Shown: one piece after another, positions 18,084 through 27,445 of the stretch | How the letters are laid out: each line of letters opens with the position of its first letter | How positions within the stretch are numbered: the first letter of the stretch is position 1 | Assembly: GCF_002205675.1 (NCBI RefSeq) | Contig: NZ_NISK01000001.1 | Span: 181,054 to 245,053 of the forward strand | Direction of reading: 5' to 3' | DNA from: Sphingopyxis bauzanensis | GTDB lineage: Bacteria; Pseudomonadota; Alphaproteobacteria; Sphingomonadales; Sphingomonadaceae | Length of the DNA stretch: 64,000 nucleotides | Program-made: the position numbers and the translations under genes | The notes under the pieces: generated by a model | What the model saw: the letters and a program-made list of their open reading frames with translations, nothing else | The model's database searches: none | Told to the model about the DNA's origin: nothing

Positions 18084-18929
18084 ATGCGTTTCGATGGAAC
18101 CAGCGCCTATATCGCCACCGACGACCTGAAGGTCGCGGTCAACGCCGCAACGCTGCTGCGCCGCCCGCTGCTGGTGAAGGGCGAGCCCGGCACCGGCAAG
18201 ACCGTGCTGGCCGAGGAAATCGCGAAAGCGTTCGATGCGCCGCTGATCACCTGGAACATCAAGTCGACGACCAAGGCGCAGCAAGGATTGTATGAATATG
18301 ACGCGGTTGCGCGCCTGCGCGACGGTCAGCTGGGCGAAGAGCGCGTCCACGACATTCGCAACTATATCCGCAAGGGCAAATTGTGGGAGGCGTTCACCTC
18401 GCCCAAGCTGCCCGTGCTGTTGATCGACGAGATCGACAAGGCCGACATCGAATTCCCGAACGACCTGTTGCAAGAACTCGATCGGATGGCGTTCCATGTT
18501 TACGAAACCGATGAGACGATCACCGCGAAGGAACGCCCGATCGTCGTCATCACGTCGAACAATGAAAAGGAACTGCCCGACGCTTTCCTGCGCCGCTGTT
18601 TCTTCCACTATATCAAATTCCCCGATCGCGACACGATGGCGGCGATCGTCGACGTCCATTTCCCCGGCATCCAGAAGACGCTGGTCAGCCGCGCGATGGA
18701 CATCTTCTACGAAGTTCGCGACGTGCCGGGCCTGAAGAAAAAGCCCTCGACCAGCGAGCTGATCGATTGGCTGAAGCTGCTGCTCAATGAAGACATGCCG
18801 CTCGAAGTGCTGCAGAACCGCGACGTCGGCAAAGCGATCCCCCCGCTCCACGGTGCGCTGCTCAAAAATGAGCAGGATGTGATGCTGTTCGAAAAGCTGG
18901 CGTTCATGGCGCGGCGTCAGGGAAGCTAG
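18084..18929 (+). CDS. MoxR-type AAA+ ATPase
   Basis: A 281-aa AAA+ ATPase of the MoxR group: Walker A GEPGTGKT (33-40), Walker B VLLIDEIDKA (111-120), sensor 1 in IVVITSNNEKELPDAFLRRC. MoxR ATPases act as chaperones that insert cofactors or remodel complexes, almost always with a VWA-domain protein. That partner is at 20710-21888, but the two are separated by an opposing chemotaxis-receptor gene, so they are not in one transcript. ATG 18084 follows GGGAAAGA. Confidence 0.92.
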   Translation: MRFDGTSAYIATDDLKVAVNAATLLRRPLLVKGEPGTGKTVLAEEIAKAFDAPLITWNIKSTTKAQQGLYEYDAVARLRDGQLGEERVHDIRNYIRKGKLWEAFTSPKLPVLLIDEIDKADIEFPNDLLQELDRMAFHVYETDETITAKERPIVVITSNNEKELPDAFLRRCFFHYIKFPDRDTMAAIVDVHFPGIQKTLVSRAMDIFYEVRDVPGLKKKPSTSELIDWLKLLLNEDMPLEVLQNRDVGKAIPPLHGALLKNEQDVMLFEKLAFMARRQGS

Positions 18930-18950
18930 AGCCCGCCTTCGCTCTTAACC

Positions 18951-19026
18951 TCCGTTTGTGTCGAGCAAAGTCGAGACATGCCAACGGAGTGCCGGACGTA
19001 TCTCGACTTCGCTCGATACGAACGGG
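18951..19026. repeat. Intergenic inverted repeat, family A
   Basis: The left arm TTTGTGTCGAGCAAAGTCGA (18955-18974) is mirrored by the right arm around 19000-19023 (TCTCGACTTCGCTCGATACG). It is the second copy of the family at 197-275 and lies between the convergent MoxR and chemotaxis-receptor genes. Confidence 0.7.
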
Positions 19027-19053
19027 TCGGGGCGTAAACGTCGTTCAGACGCT

Positions 19054-20451
19054 TTAAAGTTGGTACGCGACCTCCACATCGCCCCAGCGCCGACCATTGA
19101 TCACAACCGGCGTATAAACGTTGCGGACCGTGACATAGTTGGTGCCATCGCCTTCCTGGCGATAGACCGCCATGAAGAACGGGGCGCTGCTGCGTTTGGC
19201 CGCCTTGTCGGTGTCGTCGAACAGGATACGGCCGTTGCGGCAATAGGCGGTGTCGTGCGCCACATCACCGGTCGGGGAACGCGAACATTCGGTGATGTGC
19301 GTCGGTAAAAAGCCATTCATGTCTGCCCCCGACGACATCTTCACATTGGAATTGTCGGCGACGACATCGTCAAACAGCGGCCGCCAATTGATGTCGGCCC
19401 AGTCGCACAAGGTGGTGCGGAAGCGTTCGGGGTTCGATCCCGGCACGCGGACATAATTGGTGTCGAACAATTGCTCCATCGTCAGCTCGCCATTCGCGAT
19501 CGCCTGCTCGGCGATCCCGACAAATTTGTCGCGCACCCTGGCGGCAAGTTCGACAACCGCCGAATCCTGCGGGCTGACCCCCGCCGAGATCACCGCGTTG
19601 AACATGCGGTTCGACACATGCTCCATCGACAGGATCGACGTGCGGGTATCTTCCAGCGTCGAAAGATTGTCGCGTACCGACCCGACGACGCGGTCGACCG
19701 CCTCGCGGACTTTGGCGCCGTTGGCATGCACCATCGCGCTCGACTGCGCGATGCGGTCGCTCTGATCGTCGAGCAAGGCGACGAGGTGCGTGGCGTCGTG
19801 CAGCGCGTCGGTGATCGTTTCGAACTGCGCTTCGGCGCGGCTCGATTGCTCGACCCCGGCCTGAATTTCGGTGACCAGCCCGCTCGCTTCGGCGGCAAGG
19901 CTGCCGATGCTGCGGCGGATTTCGTCGGTTGCGCCGCGGGTGTTCTGCGCCAGCTTTTTTACTTCGGCGGCAACCACAGCAAAGGTGCGGCCGGCGTCAC
20001 CGGCGCGCTCGGCCTCGATCGCGGCATTGAGCGCCAGCATGTTGGTGGTCTTGGCGATCGCTTCAATCGACTGGCTGACCTGCTGCACCTGCTCCATCAC
20101 CGCGGCGAAATTGGTGACGTGCGTGCCAAGCCGCGCGACGAGGTCGATGACCGATCGAAATTCGGTGACCGCGGAATTAACGCGTTCGGCACCAGCGTCG
20201 AGCTGTTCGCACGCGCGCGCCGACAGCAATTTAGCTTCATCGGTCGAATCGGCAATCTGGCGCTGGTCGGATTCCAGGCTGACAACAAAATCCTCAAGCC
20301 GTCCGAGCTCGTCGACCTGACGGTCCATCTGGTCGGTCGCGCGCTTGATCCGCCCCGCGGCCTCACTGCATCCCACAGCCAATTCGCCGCAGTCGCTCGC
20401 AACCGACTGGTCAAGCACCGGCGCAGCCGGATTGATCGGATCATATTTCAT
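19054..20451 (-). CDS. Soluble methyl-accepting chemotaxis-type receptor
   Basis: A 465-aa protein without membrane helices. Its central part is the MCP signalling hairpin ([20 protein letters not shown], then [19 protein letters not shown]), preceded by a coiled-coil region and followed by a second, globular domain (about 300-465) with [29 protein letters not shown] and [20 protein letters not shown]. That C-terminal part is typical of alphaproteobacterial cytoplasmic receptors and may sense a ligand. ATG 20451 is chosen; a GTG 12 bases upstream is possible. No che genes are near. Confidence 0.85.
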   Translation of the reverse strand: MKYDPINPAAPVLDQSVASDCGELAVGCSEAAGRIKRATDQMDRQVDELGRLEDFVVSLESDQRQIADSTDEAKLLSARACEQLDAGAERVNSAVTEFRSVIDLVARLGTHVTNFAAVMEQVQQVSQSIEAIAKTTNMLALNAAIEAERAGDAGRTFAVVAAEVKKLAQNTRGATDEIRRSIGSLAAEASGLVTEIQAGVEQSSRAEAQFETITDALHDATHLVALLDDQSDRIAQSSAMVHANGAKVREAVDRVVGSVRDNLSTLEDTRTSILSMEHVSNRMFNAVISAGVSPQDSAVVELAARVRDKFVGIAEQAIANGELTMEQLFDTNYVRVPGSNPERFRTTLCDWADINWRPLFDDVVADNSNVKMSSGADMNGFLPTHITECSRSPTGDVAHDTAYCRNGRILFDDTDKAAKRSSAPFFMAVYRQEGDGTNYVTVRNVYTPVVINGRRWGDVEVAYQL

Positions 20452-20568
20452 GCGCGCACCCACCCAAAGAACATCGACGGGTCATGCCGGAGAATGGTTA
20501 ATAGGGGGTCAATGGTTGGCAAGCAGGCGGGTTATGGGCAGGCTGCCTTGCCAGCCCTGCGGGCTGCC

Positions 20569-20597
20569 TCCTCCCCACCGCAAATCGATGGGGAGGA
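20569..20597. repeat. Short palindrome (TCCTCCCCA type)
   Basis: TCCTCCCCA (20569-20577) and TGGGGAGGA (20589-20597) form a perfect 9-bp inverted repeat. It sits in the 258-base gap between the divergent chemotaxis-receptor and VWA genes, which otherwise shows no gene. Confidence 0.55.
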
Positions 20598-20709
20598 TCG
20601 CTGAAGACCGCGCTGGGGTCGAATCCTGCCCTCGCACCGAAACCCCAGGCCCGCTTTCCGTTTACGTAAAGGGATTGCACCGCAAGTCGCGACACGTTAC
20701 CCCTCCCCC

Positions 20710-21888
20710 ATGTTTTTCGGCTTTCTCGACGAGCTTCGCGCCGCGGGCATTCCCGCCAGCCTGAAAGAGCATCTGATGCTGCTGGAGGCGCTCGACCGCG
20801 AGGTGATCGACCGCAGCCCCGAACAATTCTATTACCTCAGCCGCGCGATTTACGTGAAGGACGAAGGCCTGCTCGACCGTTTCGACCAGGTGTTCAACAA
20901 GGTCTTCAAGGGCATCATCTCCGATTACGGCCAGAACCCGGTCGATGTCCCCGCCGACTGGTTGAAAGCGGTTGCCGAGAAATTCCTGACCCCCGAGGAA
21001 ATGGCCGCGATCGAGTCGCTCGGCGACTGGGACAAGATCATGGAGACGCTGAAAGAGCGGCTCGAAGAACAGCAGAAGCGCCACGAGGGCGGCAGCAAGT
21101 GGATCGGCACCGGCGGCACCTCGCCCTTCGGCAATTCGGGCTATAATCCCGAGGGCGTGCGGATCGGCGGCGAGAGCAAGCACAAGCGCGCGCTGAAAGT
21201 GTGGGAAAAGCGCGAGTTCCAGAACCTCGACAACACCAAGGAACTCGGCACCCGCAACATCAAGATTGCGCTGCGCCGCCTGCGCAAATTCGCGCGCGAG
21301 GGCGCCGCGGACGAGCTCGACATTCCGGGCACGATCGACGGCACCGCGCGGCAGGGCTGGCTCGACATCCGGATGCGCCCCGAGCGGCGCAACGCGGTCA
21401 AGCTGCTGCTGTTCCTCGACGTCGGCGGGTCGATGGACCCGTTCATCAAGCTGTGCGAAGAACTGTTCAGCGCCGCGACGACCGAGTTCAAGAACCTCGA
21501 ATTCTTCTATTTCCACAACTGCCCCTATGAAGGCGTGTGGAAGGACAACAAGCGCCGCTGGTCCGAACGCCACCAGATGTGGGACATCCTCCACAAATAT
21601 GGCCATGATTATAAGGTGATCTTCGTCGGCGATGCGTCGATGAGCGCCTATGAAATCACGCATCCAGGCGGCAGCGTCGAACATTTCAACGAGGAATCGG
21701 GCGCGGTCTGGCTCCAGCGGATCACCAAAGTCTATCCCGCCGCGGTGTGGCTGAACCCGGTGCCGGAGCCGCATTGGGGCTACACGCAGTCGGTGAAGCT
21801 GATCAAGCAACTGATGAACGACCGCATGTATCCACTCAGCCTTGCCGGGCTGGACGATGCAATGCGCGAGTTGACGCGCAAGCATTGA
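20710..21888 (+). CDS. VWA-domain protein, CoxE-like partner of MoxR
   Basis: A 392-aa protein. The N-terminal half is helical; the C-terminal half is a von Willebrand A domain whose MIDAS motif is DVGGSMD (D237, S241), i.e. DxGxS rather than strict DxSxS, with a VIFVGDASMSAYEI strand further on. This is the CoxE/YehP-like family that works with MoxR ATPases; the likely partner is at 18084-18929. No signal peptide is visible, so it acts in the cytoplasm. ATG 20710 has no strong ribosome-binding site. Confidence 0.88.
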   Translation: MFFGFLDELRAAGIPASLKEHLMLLEALDREVIDRSPEQFYYLSRAIYVKDEGLLDRFDQVFNKVFKGIISDYGQNPVDVPADWLKAVAEKFLTPEEMAAIESLGDWDKIMETLKERLEEQQKRHEGGSKWIGTGGTSPFGNSGYNPEGVRIGGESKHKRALKVWEKREFQNLDNTKELGTRNIKIALRRLRKFAREGAADELDIPGTIDGTARQGWLDIRMRPERRNAVKLLLFLDVGGSMDPFIKLCEELFSAATTEFKNLEFFYFHNCPYEGVWKDNKRRWSERHQMWDILHKYGHDYKVIFVGDASMSAYEITHPGGSVEHFNEESGAVWLQRITKVYPAAVWLNPVPEPHWGYTQSVKLIKQLMNDRMYPLSLAGLDDAMRELTRKH

Positions 21889-21895
21889 GCGCGGC

Positions 21896-22589
21896 GTGGG
21901 CAAATTCAGGGACAGGCTGCGCGGCTGGTTCGGACGGTATGAGATAGAAGACCCGCGGGCGATCGCCGCGAAGGTACCCTATACTTTCTATCTTCCCTTA
22001 GAAAAGGAGCTGTTGGCGGTATCGCCCTTCGACCTCGTCAAACTGATTTTCCGATCGATTCCCGATAGCGGCGAATGGGGCGCAGAACGGATGTGGGTCA
22101 TCGTGACGGCGACAGACGGAGCATGGTTGACCGGTACGCTGGACAACGATCCTCTCGACATGCCTCAGCTGAGGGCCGGTGATCGCGTGACATTTGCCCG
22201 TCGGCACATCATCGACATCGACTGGAGTGAGGATCGCGCCGTCCCACCTCCAAACGCGCCCGCGCGGCGAGAATATTGGGACCGCTGCTTCGTCGATGAC
22301 CAAATTCTCGATGGCCGACTCAAAGTCGAGTATCTTTATCGCCAAGAGCCCGACCCGCCGGGCGAAGGCGATGCCTATCCCGACAGCGGCTGGCGCTTTC
22401 GGTGCGACACACGCAGCCTGACCGACGCTGAGTATAACAATCCGAGCTTCAGCTTACATTGCGATCGGCAAGGTGCTGAACCGTGATGACAGCTGGCTTC
22501 ATCTGATTGACGCGCCCGTCGGCAGCGCGTTTCTCCGCGATTGGGCTACGGGCAGATTTGGGCCGACAGAATTCTCTGCGACCGATTGA
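21896..22589 (+). pseudogene. DUF2314 + DUF2185 (Imm33-like) protein, frameshifted
   Basis: The first frame (21896-22486) gives a DUF2314-like domain (ERMWVIVTATDGAWLTGTLD, RAGDRVTFARRHIIDIDW) followed by a DUF2185/immunity-33-like domain (LKVEYLYRQEPDPPG, YPDSGWRFRCDT, EYNNPSFS). It then ends abruptly. Dropping one T at 22454-22455 joins it to YIAIGKVLNRDDSWLHLIDA and PVGSAFLRD, the expected end of DUF2185, stopping at 22589. The restored protein would be about 230 aa. Either a single-base insertion has broken the gene or this is a sequencing error. Function unknown; relatives include toxin-immunity proteins. Confidence 0.75.
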
Positions 22590-22630
22590 AATCGCTCGAA
22601 TTCGCCCGGCCCTCCCGCTAACCCTCGCAG

Positions 22631-23437
22631 ATGATCGACCTTCCCCTTGTCACCATCCTGCTCCTCACCGGGTTCATCAACCTGATCGGCGCACTCGCTT
22701 ATGCGGCGCGAATTGCAGGGGTACGGACGCGGCGGATTGCGATGTCGTTCGCGCTGTTCAACATCCTGGTGCTGTTTTCGCGCACGTCGAACAGCTTCCT
22801 CGGCCCTTTCCTCGCCAAGCGGATCGAAACGCGGCTGCATGACGGCAACGGCGCGTCGCTGTTCATCGACATGCAGCTGGTACTGGCCGCGGCGAGCGTC
22901 GCGACGTTCATTGGCATCTTGCTGGTGCCGACGGGGCAGCGGATGTTTGCGGCCGCGATCGGCTGGTATCAGACTAACCGGTCCACGACAAAGCTGGCGG
23001 TCAAGGCGGTAAGCCCAAGCGGACTGCGCACCCTGGGCCGGTCGCTGACCTTACCAAGCTTCGCGCACCTGAGGGGCTGGAAGATGCCCAAGGGGATCAG
23101 CTGGGGCGTGCTGATCGCCAATTGCCTCGCGCAGTCGCTGCTCGCGGTCGGCGTCGTCGCCTCGCTCTACGCTGGCTATCTGGCGCCCGAGTTCCGCGTC
23201 ACCGCATCGCAGCTGTCGGCGCTGATCAACGGCTTTGCGACGATCCTGCTGTTCGCCTTTATCGACCCGCAACTGTCGGTGATGACCGACGACGCGGTCG
23301 AGGGCAAAGTCGACGAGGCAGAGTTCCGCCGCGCGATCACTTTCATCTCGCTGAGCCGCCTCGCCGGTACGATCCTGGCGCAGGCGCTGCTGCTGCCTGC
23401 GGCAATGCTGATCGCCTGGGTCGCGATCTATGTCTGA
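22631..23437 (+). CDS. Amj-like lipid II flippase family protein (DUF2837)
   Basis: A 268-aa polytopic membrane protein with about six helices. The opening LLLTGFINLIGALAYAARIA, GVRTRRIAMSFALFNILVLF and SRTSNSFLGPFLAKRIE fit the Amj (YdaH/DUF2837) family, whose B. subtilis member can replace MurJ as lipid II flippase. A flippase role here is by family only. The gene overlaps the following DUF817 gene by 8 bases, implying co-expression. No strong ribosome-binding site at ATG 22631. Confidence 0.78.
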   Translation: MIDLPLVTILLLTGFINLIGALAYAARIAGVRTRRIAMSFALFNILVLFSRTSNSFLGPFLAKRIETRLHDGNGASLFIDMQLVLAAASVATFIGILLVPTGQRMFAAAIGWYQTNRSTTKLAVKAVSPSGLRTLGRSLTLPSFAHLRGWKMPKGISWGVLIANCLAQSLLAVGVVASLYAGYLAPEFRVTASQLSALINGFATILLFAFIDPQLSVMTDDAVEGKVDEAEFRRAITFISLSRLAGTILAQALLLPAAMLIAWVAIYV

Positions 23438-24287
23438 CGCGCCACGCGGCCAGTCGCGCTTTCACGCCGTTCGGATGCGGCTGGAAGCGATGGCGGTCGA
23501 GCCCGGACCGCGCGGCTGGTTTCTCGAATTTCTCGTCTTCGGCTTCAAACAAGGCTGGGCATGCCTGTTCGGCGCGCTGATGCTCGCGCTGCTGCTCGGC
23601 ACGCATCTGTTCTGGCCCGACGACGCGCCGCTCTACCGTTATGACGCAATCACCATCGGCGCGGTGCTGATCCAGCTCGGGATGCTCGCCTTCCGGCTCG
23701 AAACGCCGAAAGAGGCGCTCGTCATCCTGATCTTTCACATCGTCGGCACGGTGATGGAATTGTTCAAGACCGCGGCGGGGTCGTGGCAATATCCCGAGGC
23801 GAGCCTGCTCCACATCGGCGCGGTACCGCTGTTCTCGGGCTTCATGTATGCCGCGGTCGGCAGCTACATCGCGCGCGTCTGGCGCATCTTCGATTTCCGC
23901 TACACGGGCTATCCGCCAGTCTGGACCAGCTATGCGCTCGCCGCCGCGATCTACATCAACTTCTTCGCGCACCATTGGTTGTACGACATTCGCTGGTTCC
24001 TGTTCGCAGCGACCGCGCTGCTCTTCTGGCGCTGTCAGGTGTGGTTCCGCCCGCTGCATGTCCACCGCGGCATGCCGTTGCTTGTCGGCTGGGGGCTGGT
24101 CGCGCTGTTCATCTGGCTTGCAGAGAATATCGGGACATTTGCGCGGGCCTGGACTTATCCCAGCCAGGACAATGGGTGGCACATTGTGGGGCTGGAAAAG
24201 CTCGGCAGCTGGTATCTGCTGATGATCATCTCGTTCGTGCTGGTCAGTTTGGTGCAACGGCCGAGGAAACCTGACGCCTCCCTCTAA
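23430..24287 (+). CDS. DUF817 family membrane protein
   Basis: A 285-aa integral membrane protein with about seven to eight hydrophobic helices. The family marks are FLVFGFKQGWACLFGALMLA, WQYPEASLLHIGAVPLFSGF and INFFAHHWLYDIRWFLF. Its function is unknown. Conserved histidines and acidic residues in the helices could bind a metal or cofactor, but that is speculation. It overlaps the Amj-like gene by 8 bases. Confidence 0.85.
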   Translation: MSDAPRGQSRFHAVRMRLEAMAVEPGPRGWFLEFLVFGFKQGWACLFGALMLALLLGTHLFWPDDAPLYRYDAITIGAVLIQLGMLAFRLETPKEALVILIFHIVGTVMELFKTAAGSWQYPEASLLHIGAVPLFSGFMYAAVGSYIARVWRIFDFRYTGYPPVWTSYALAAAIYINFFAHHWLYDIRWFLFAATALLFWRCQVWFRPLHVHRGMPLLVGWGLVALFIWLAENIGTFARAWTYPSQDNGWHIVGLEKLGSWYLLMIISFVLVSLVQRPRKPDASL

Positions 24288-24292
24288 TCTTT

Positions 24293-24379
24293 GCCCCTGC
24301 GAAGGCGGGGATCGCCATCGGCCTGGCCCAGCAACGATGCACAAACATCTAGCGGCCCTCGCCTTCGCGGGGGCGACGC
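24293..24379. repeat. Intergenic inverted repeat, family C (CGCCTTCGCGGGGGCGACG type)
   Basis: The left arm (CCCCTGCGAAGGCGGGGATC, from 24294) is mirrored by the right arm ending near 24379 (CGCCTTCGCGGGGGCGACG). A second copy is at 35198-35273. It separates the convergent DUF817 and M24 genes. Confidence 0.7.
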
Positions 24380-24386
24380 CTTTTGC

Positions 24387-25634
24387 CTAACCGAACGGCT
24401 TATCAATCGACGGCGGCGGTTGGCTGAACCATTTCGGGCCGCTGTCGGTCATGTGGAAACAATCTTCCAGCCGGATCCCGAACTCGCCGGGAATATAGAT
24501 GCCCGGCTCGTTCGAAAAACACATGCCCGGGGCCAGCTTCGTCGTCTCGCCGCGCACCAGATTGACCGGCTCGTGCCCATCAAGACCAATTCCGTGGCCG
24601 GTGCGGTGCGAGGTGCCGGGGAGCTTGTAGCCCGGACCCCAACCAAGCCCTTCGTAATAAGCACGCACCGCGTCATCGACATGACCCGCCGGTGTACCGA
24701 GCTTCGCCGCGGCAAAGGCAACGTCCTGCCCTTTGCGCATCTCGTCCCACACCTGCCGCTGGCGCAGGGTTGCCTTGCCGTAAACGAAGCTGCGCGAGAT
24801 GTCGGACTGATAACCGTGGACGGTGGCGCCGCAGTCCATCAGCACGACCTCGCCGAACTTCACCGCCTGCGGATTTCCCGACCCATGTGGATAGGCGCTC
24901 GCTTCGCCGAGCAGGATCAGCTCGAACTCGCTTTTGCCGCCGAGTGCGCTCGTCGCAGCGGCCATGATCGCGCCGATCTGCGCGGGGGTCATCCCCGCCT
25001 CGATCCGCGGCGCGGTATGGCGATAGGCGGCGATGGTGATATCGTTCGCGACCTGCATCAGCGCGATTTCCGCAGGCGATTTGTGCATGCGGCACTCGCG
25101 CACGACCGGCGCGCCATTGACCACGGTCGCACCCGGCATCGCCTGCTCCAGCCCGTCGACCGCAAAATAGCGCACCGTTTCCTCGACGCCGATCTTGCCC
25201 TTGGTCAGTCCGCGTTTTTTGAGCCATGTCGCGACGGATGCGAGTGGATTGTCATCCTCGTTCCACGTCAGCACTTCGGCTTCGACGGTGAGGCTTTCGC
25301 GTACCGACGGTTCCTCGAAAAAGGGGGTCACGACCGCGAGCTCGCCTTCGCGGGTCAACACCGCGGCGGTCAGCCGCTCGCTGCGCCACCACTGGACACC
25401 CGTAAAATAAACAAGGCTCGATCCAGGCTCGATCAGCAGGGCGTCCATGTCGTTCGCGCGCAGCAATTGAGTTGCCTTGGCGATCCGCGCCATGCGTTCG
25501 ACAGCACCAATCGGAACCGCGTTGACGGCCAGATTGGGAAGTCCGCTGGTGTCGGCGGCCCATGCAGACAACGGCAGCGATGCAGCCAGTCCGCCGAGGG
25601 CCGCCGTGCCAAGAAATTGCCTGCGCTGGATCAT
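24387..25634 (-). CDS. Tat-exported M24 family metallopeptidase (Xaa-Pro peptidase-like)
   Basis: A 415-aa protein. The N-terminus MIQRRQFLGTAALGGLAASL is a twin-arginine signal, cleaved near AWA-AD, so it is periplasmic. The C-terminal pita-bread fold keeps the five metal ligands: the two Asp in VLMDCGATVHGYQSDISRSF, His in TGHGIGLDGHE, and Glu residues in SNEPGIYIPGEFGIRLED. It is an aminopeptidase P/creatinase relative. It lies 16 bases downstream of the NamZ-like gene in one operon, suggesting a role in envelope or peptide salvage. Confidence 0.9.
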   Translation of the reverse strand: MIQRRQFLGTAALGGLAASLPLSAWAADTSGLPNLAVNAVPIGAVERMARIAKATQLLRANDMDALLIEPGSSLVYFTGVQWWRSERLTAAVLTREGELAVVTPFFEEPSVRESLTVEAEVLTWNEDDNPLASVATWLKKRGLTKGKIGVEETVRYFAVDGLEQAMPGATVVNGAPVVRECRMHKSPAEIALMQVANDITIAAYRHTAPRIEAGMTPAQIGAIMAAATSALGGKSEFELILLGEASAYPHGSGNPQAVKFGEVVLMDCGATVHGYQSDISRSFVYGKATLRQRQVWDEMRKGQDVAFAAAKLGTPAGHVDDAVRAYYEGLGWGPGYKLPGTSHRTGHGIGLDGHEPVNLVRGETTKLAPGMCFSNEPGIYIPGEFGIRLEDCFHMTDSGPKWFSQPPPSIDKPFG

Positions 25635-25650
25635 TGTTCGCCTTCCGCGC

Positions 25651-26859
25651 TCAGTAAATCAAGAGATCCGAAATTTCGTCGTGCCATGCTGCCTCATCGG
25701 CCAACGCCAGCGCGTCGAGGTCACCCGCGACCGCACCTGCATCATCGACCCACAGCCGCAGATCGGGGCCGCCGTTGATCACGTCGATCGCCAGCACATC
25801 GTCGGTATATTCATATTTGAAATCGGTGCCGCGCCAGATCGGATAGTCGGGATAGAGGCTGCGGATCGCCTTGAAGCCGAGCGCCTGCACCCGCCACGGT
25901 TGGAACGCGGCATCGTCGTACCACGCCCCCTCGGCATGGATGTGGACGCCGCTGCACAACTGCCCGACATGCTTGTGAAAGGTCGGCTGGAACCAGATAT
26001 CGCGCAGCTTGCAGCCCGCCAGCCAATGCGGCGCGAGGCGGTGCATTTCGGCGATCACCGCCTTGGCATCGATGTCGGGGGCGCCGAAGATTTCGAGCGG
26101 GCGCGTCGTGCCGCGGCCTTCGCTGAGCGTCGCGCCTTCGACCATCACCGTGCCGGCATAGGCGCGTGCCATGTTGACGTTCGCGGCATTGGGGCTGGGG
26201 TTGATCCACACGCGATCGGTCGGCCAGCCAAAGCCGGGGCCGACTGTGGGCGCCCACCCTTCCATTTCGATCACGCGGTAATCGACGTCGAGATTAAAGT
26301 GACGGATGAACCAGCGCCCCATTTCGCCGATCGTCAACCCGTGGCGCATGACCATCGGTGCCGCGCCGACAAAACTCTCGCAACCGGGACGAAGCAATGT
26401 GCCCTCGACCGGGCGTCCCGCGGGGTTCGGGCGGTCGAGCACCCACACCGCCTTGCCGTGCTGCGCCGCGGCTTCCAGCATGTAGAGCAAGGTCGTGACA
26501 TAGGTGTAGATGCGGCAACCCAGATCCTGAAGGTCGATCAGCACAACGTCGAAGGTGTGCATCGACTGGCCCGTTGGACGGCGCACTTCGCCATATAGGC
26601 TAAAACAAGGAACTCCATGCACCGGATCGGTGAAGTCGGGCGATTCCATCATATTGTCTTGCAGGTCGCCGCGCACCCCATGCTGCGGCCCGAACACCGC
26701 GGTGACATTCACCCCCGCCGCGACGAGCGCGTCGAGGCTGTGGGTCAGGTCGGCGCTGACCGAGGCGGGATGCGCGAGAAGTGCGACGCGCTGGCCCGCC
26801 AGCGGTTTGCGCAGCGCAGGATCGGCGAGCAGGCGATCGATACCGAATGTCATCGTCAT
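25651..26859 (-). CDS. DUF1343 protein, NamZ-like exo-beta-N-acetylmuramidase
   Basis: A 402-aa DUF1343 protein, the family of B. subtilis NamZ, which removes terminal MurNAc from peptidoglycan fragments. Recognisable blocks are VTAVFGPQHGVRGDLQDN, VLIDLQDLGCRIYTYVTT, WVLDRPNPAGRPVEGTLL and FEIF/TLSEGRGTTRPLEIFGAP. No clear signal peptide is seen from the chosen start. The start ATG (26857-26859) overlaps the stop of the DOMON-like gene by ATGA; ATG 26853 is an alternative. Operon context: DOMON-like protein, this enzyme, M24 peptidase. Confidence 0.88.
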   Translation of the reverse strand: MTMTFGIDRLLADPALRKPLAGQRVALLAHPASVSADLTHSLDALVAAGVNVTAVFGPQHGVRGDLQDNMMESPDFTDPVHGVPCFSLYGEVRRPTGQSMHTFDVVLIDLQDLGCRIYTYVTTLLYMLEAAAQHGKAVWVLDRPNPAGRPVEGTLLRPGCESFVGAAPMVMRHGLTIGEMGRWFIRHFNLDVDYRVIEMEGWAPTVGPGFGWPTDRVWINPSPNAANVNMARAYAGTVMVEGATLSEGRGTTRPLEIFGAPDIDAKAVIAEMHRLAPHWLAGCKLRDIWFQPTFHKHVGQLCSGVHIHAEGAWYDDAAFQPWRVQALGFKAIRSLYPDYPIWRGTDFKYEYTDDVLAIDVINGGPDLRLWVDDAGAVAGDLDALALADEAAWHDEISDLLIY

Positions 26860-27413
26860 GCCGCGCCCGGTGCCGCAAGCGTGAGCGCAAAGCAATCGGG
26901 ATGATGAAAATCGGGCTTGCCGGGCGGATGCGCGAGCGCCCAATAGCTTTTGGTGCCATCGAGCTCCTCGATCACCGCCGACAAGGCGAGTTTCGACCCG
27001 GTGTCGGGAAAAATCCCCGGCTCGACGCGCAGCGCATAGCGCGTATCGCTGCGTTCGGCGACCATCTCCCACGGCGCCAGCTCGTCGGGGCGCAGCAGCG
27101 AGCGATAATCGTCAAACTGGTAACAGGCCCAGCGGCCGTCGGGGGCATAGTTGAATTCGGTGTAGTCGGGTTGCCCCTCTTCGGTCAGGAACGCCTCGAA
27201 ACAAGTGCCTTGCCACAATCCGTCGGTCGCGCTGTCGGCGATGACCAGCTGGCCGTCGCCGGGCGGCAACACAATCTCGCCCACCGCACCTTCGACGACA
27301 TAGCGCAGCGCAAAGCCGTCATCGAACGACAGCGTGATTTCGACCGCGACCGACCGCACGGTTCGGGCCGGGGTGTCGGGGTGGCAGACCAGCGCTTTGC
27401 GAATGCTATCCAA
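26856..27413 (-). CDS. DOMON-like domain protein
   Basis: A 185-aa protein of the DOMON-like group seen in sphingomonads (relatives annotated as DOMON_murB-like). Beta-strand-rich sequence with [38 protein letters not shown] and [18 protein letters not shown]. These folds bind sugars, haem or other ligands at the cell surface or periplasm, yet no signal peptide is visible here. It is translationally coupled (ATGA) to the NamZ-like gene, so a link with cell-wall sugar recycling is plausible. The start is close to the divergent tyrS gene. Confidence 0.75.
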   Translation of the reverse strand: MDSIRKALVCHPDTPARTVRSVAVEITLSFDDGFALRYVVEGAVGEIVLPPGDGQLVIADSATDGLWQGTCFEAFLTEEGQPDYTEFNYAPDGRWACYQFDDYRSLLRPDELAPWEMVAERSDTRYALRVEPGIFPDTGSKLALSAVIEELDGTKSYWALAHPPGKPDFHHPDCFALTLAAPGAA

Positions 27414-27445
27414 AACTCCAACCCCATGCTAAGCGCCCGCCCGCT

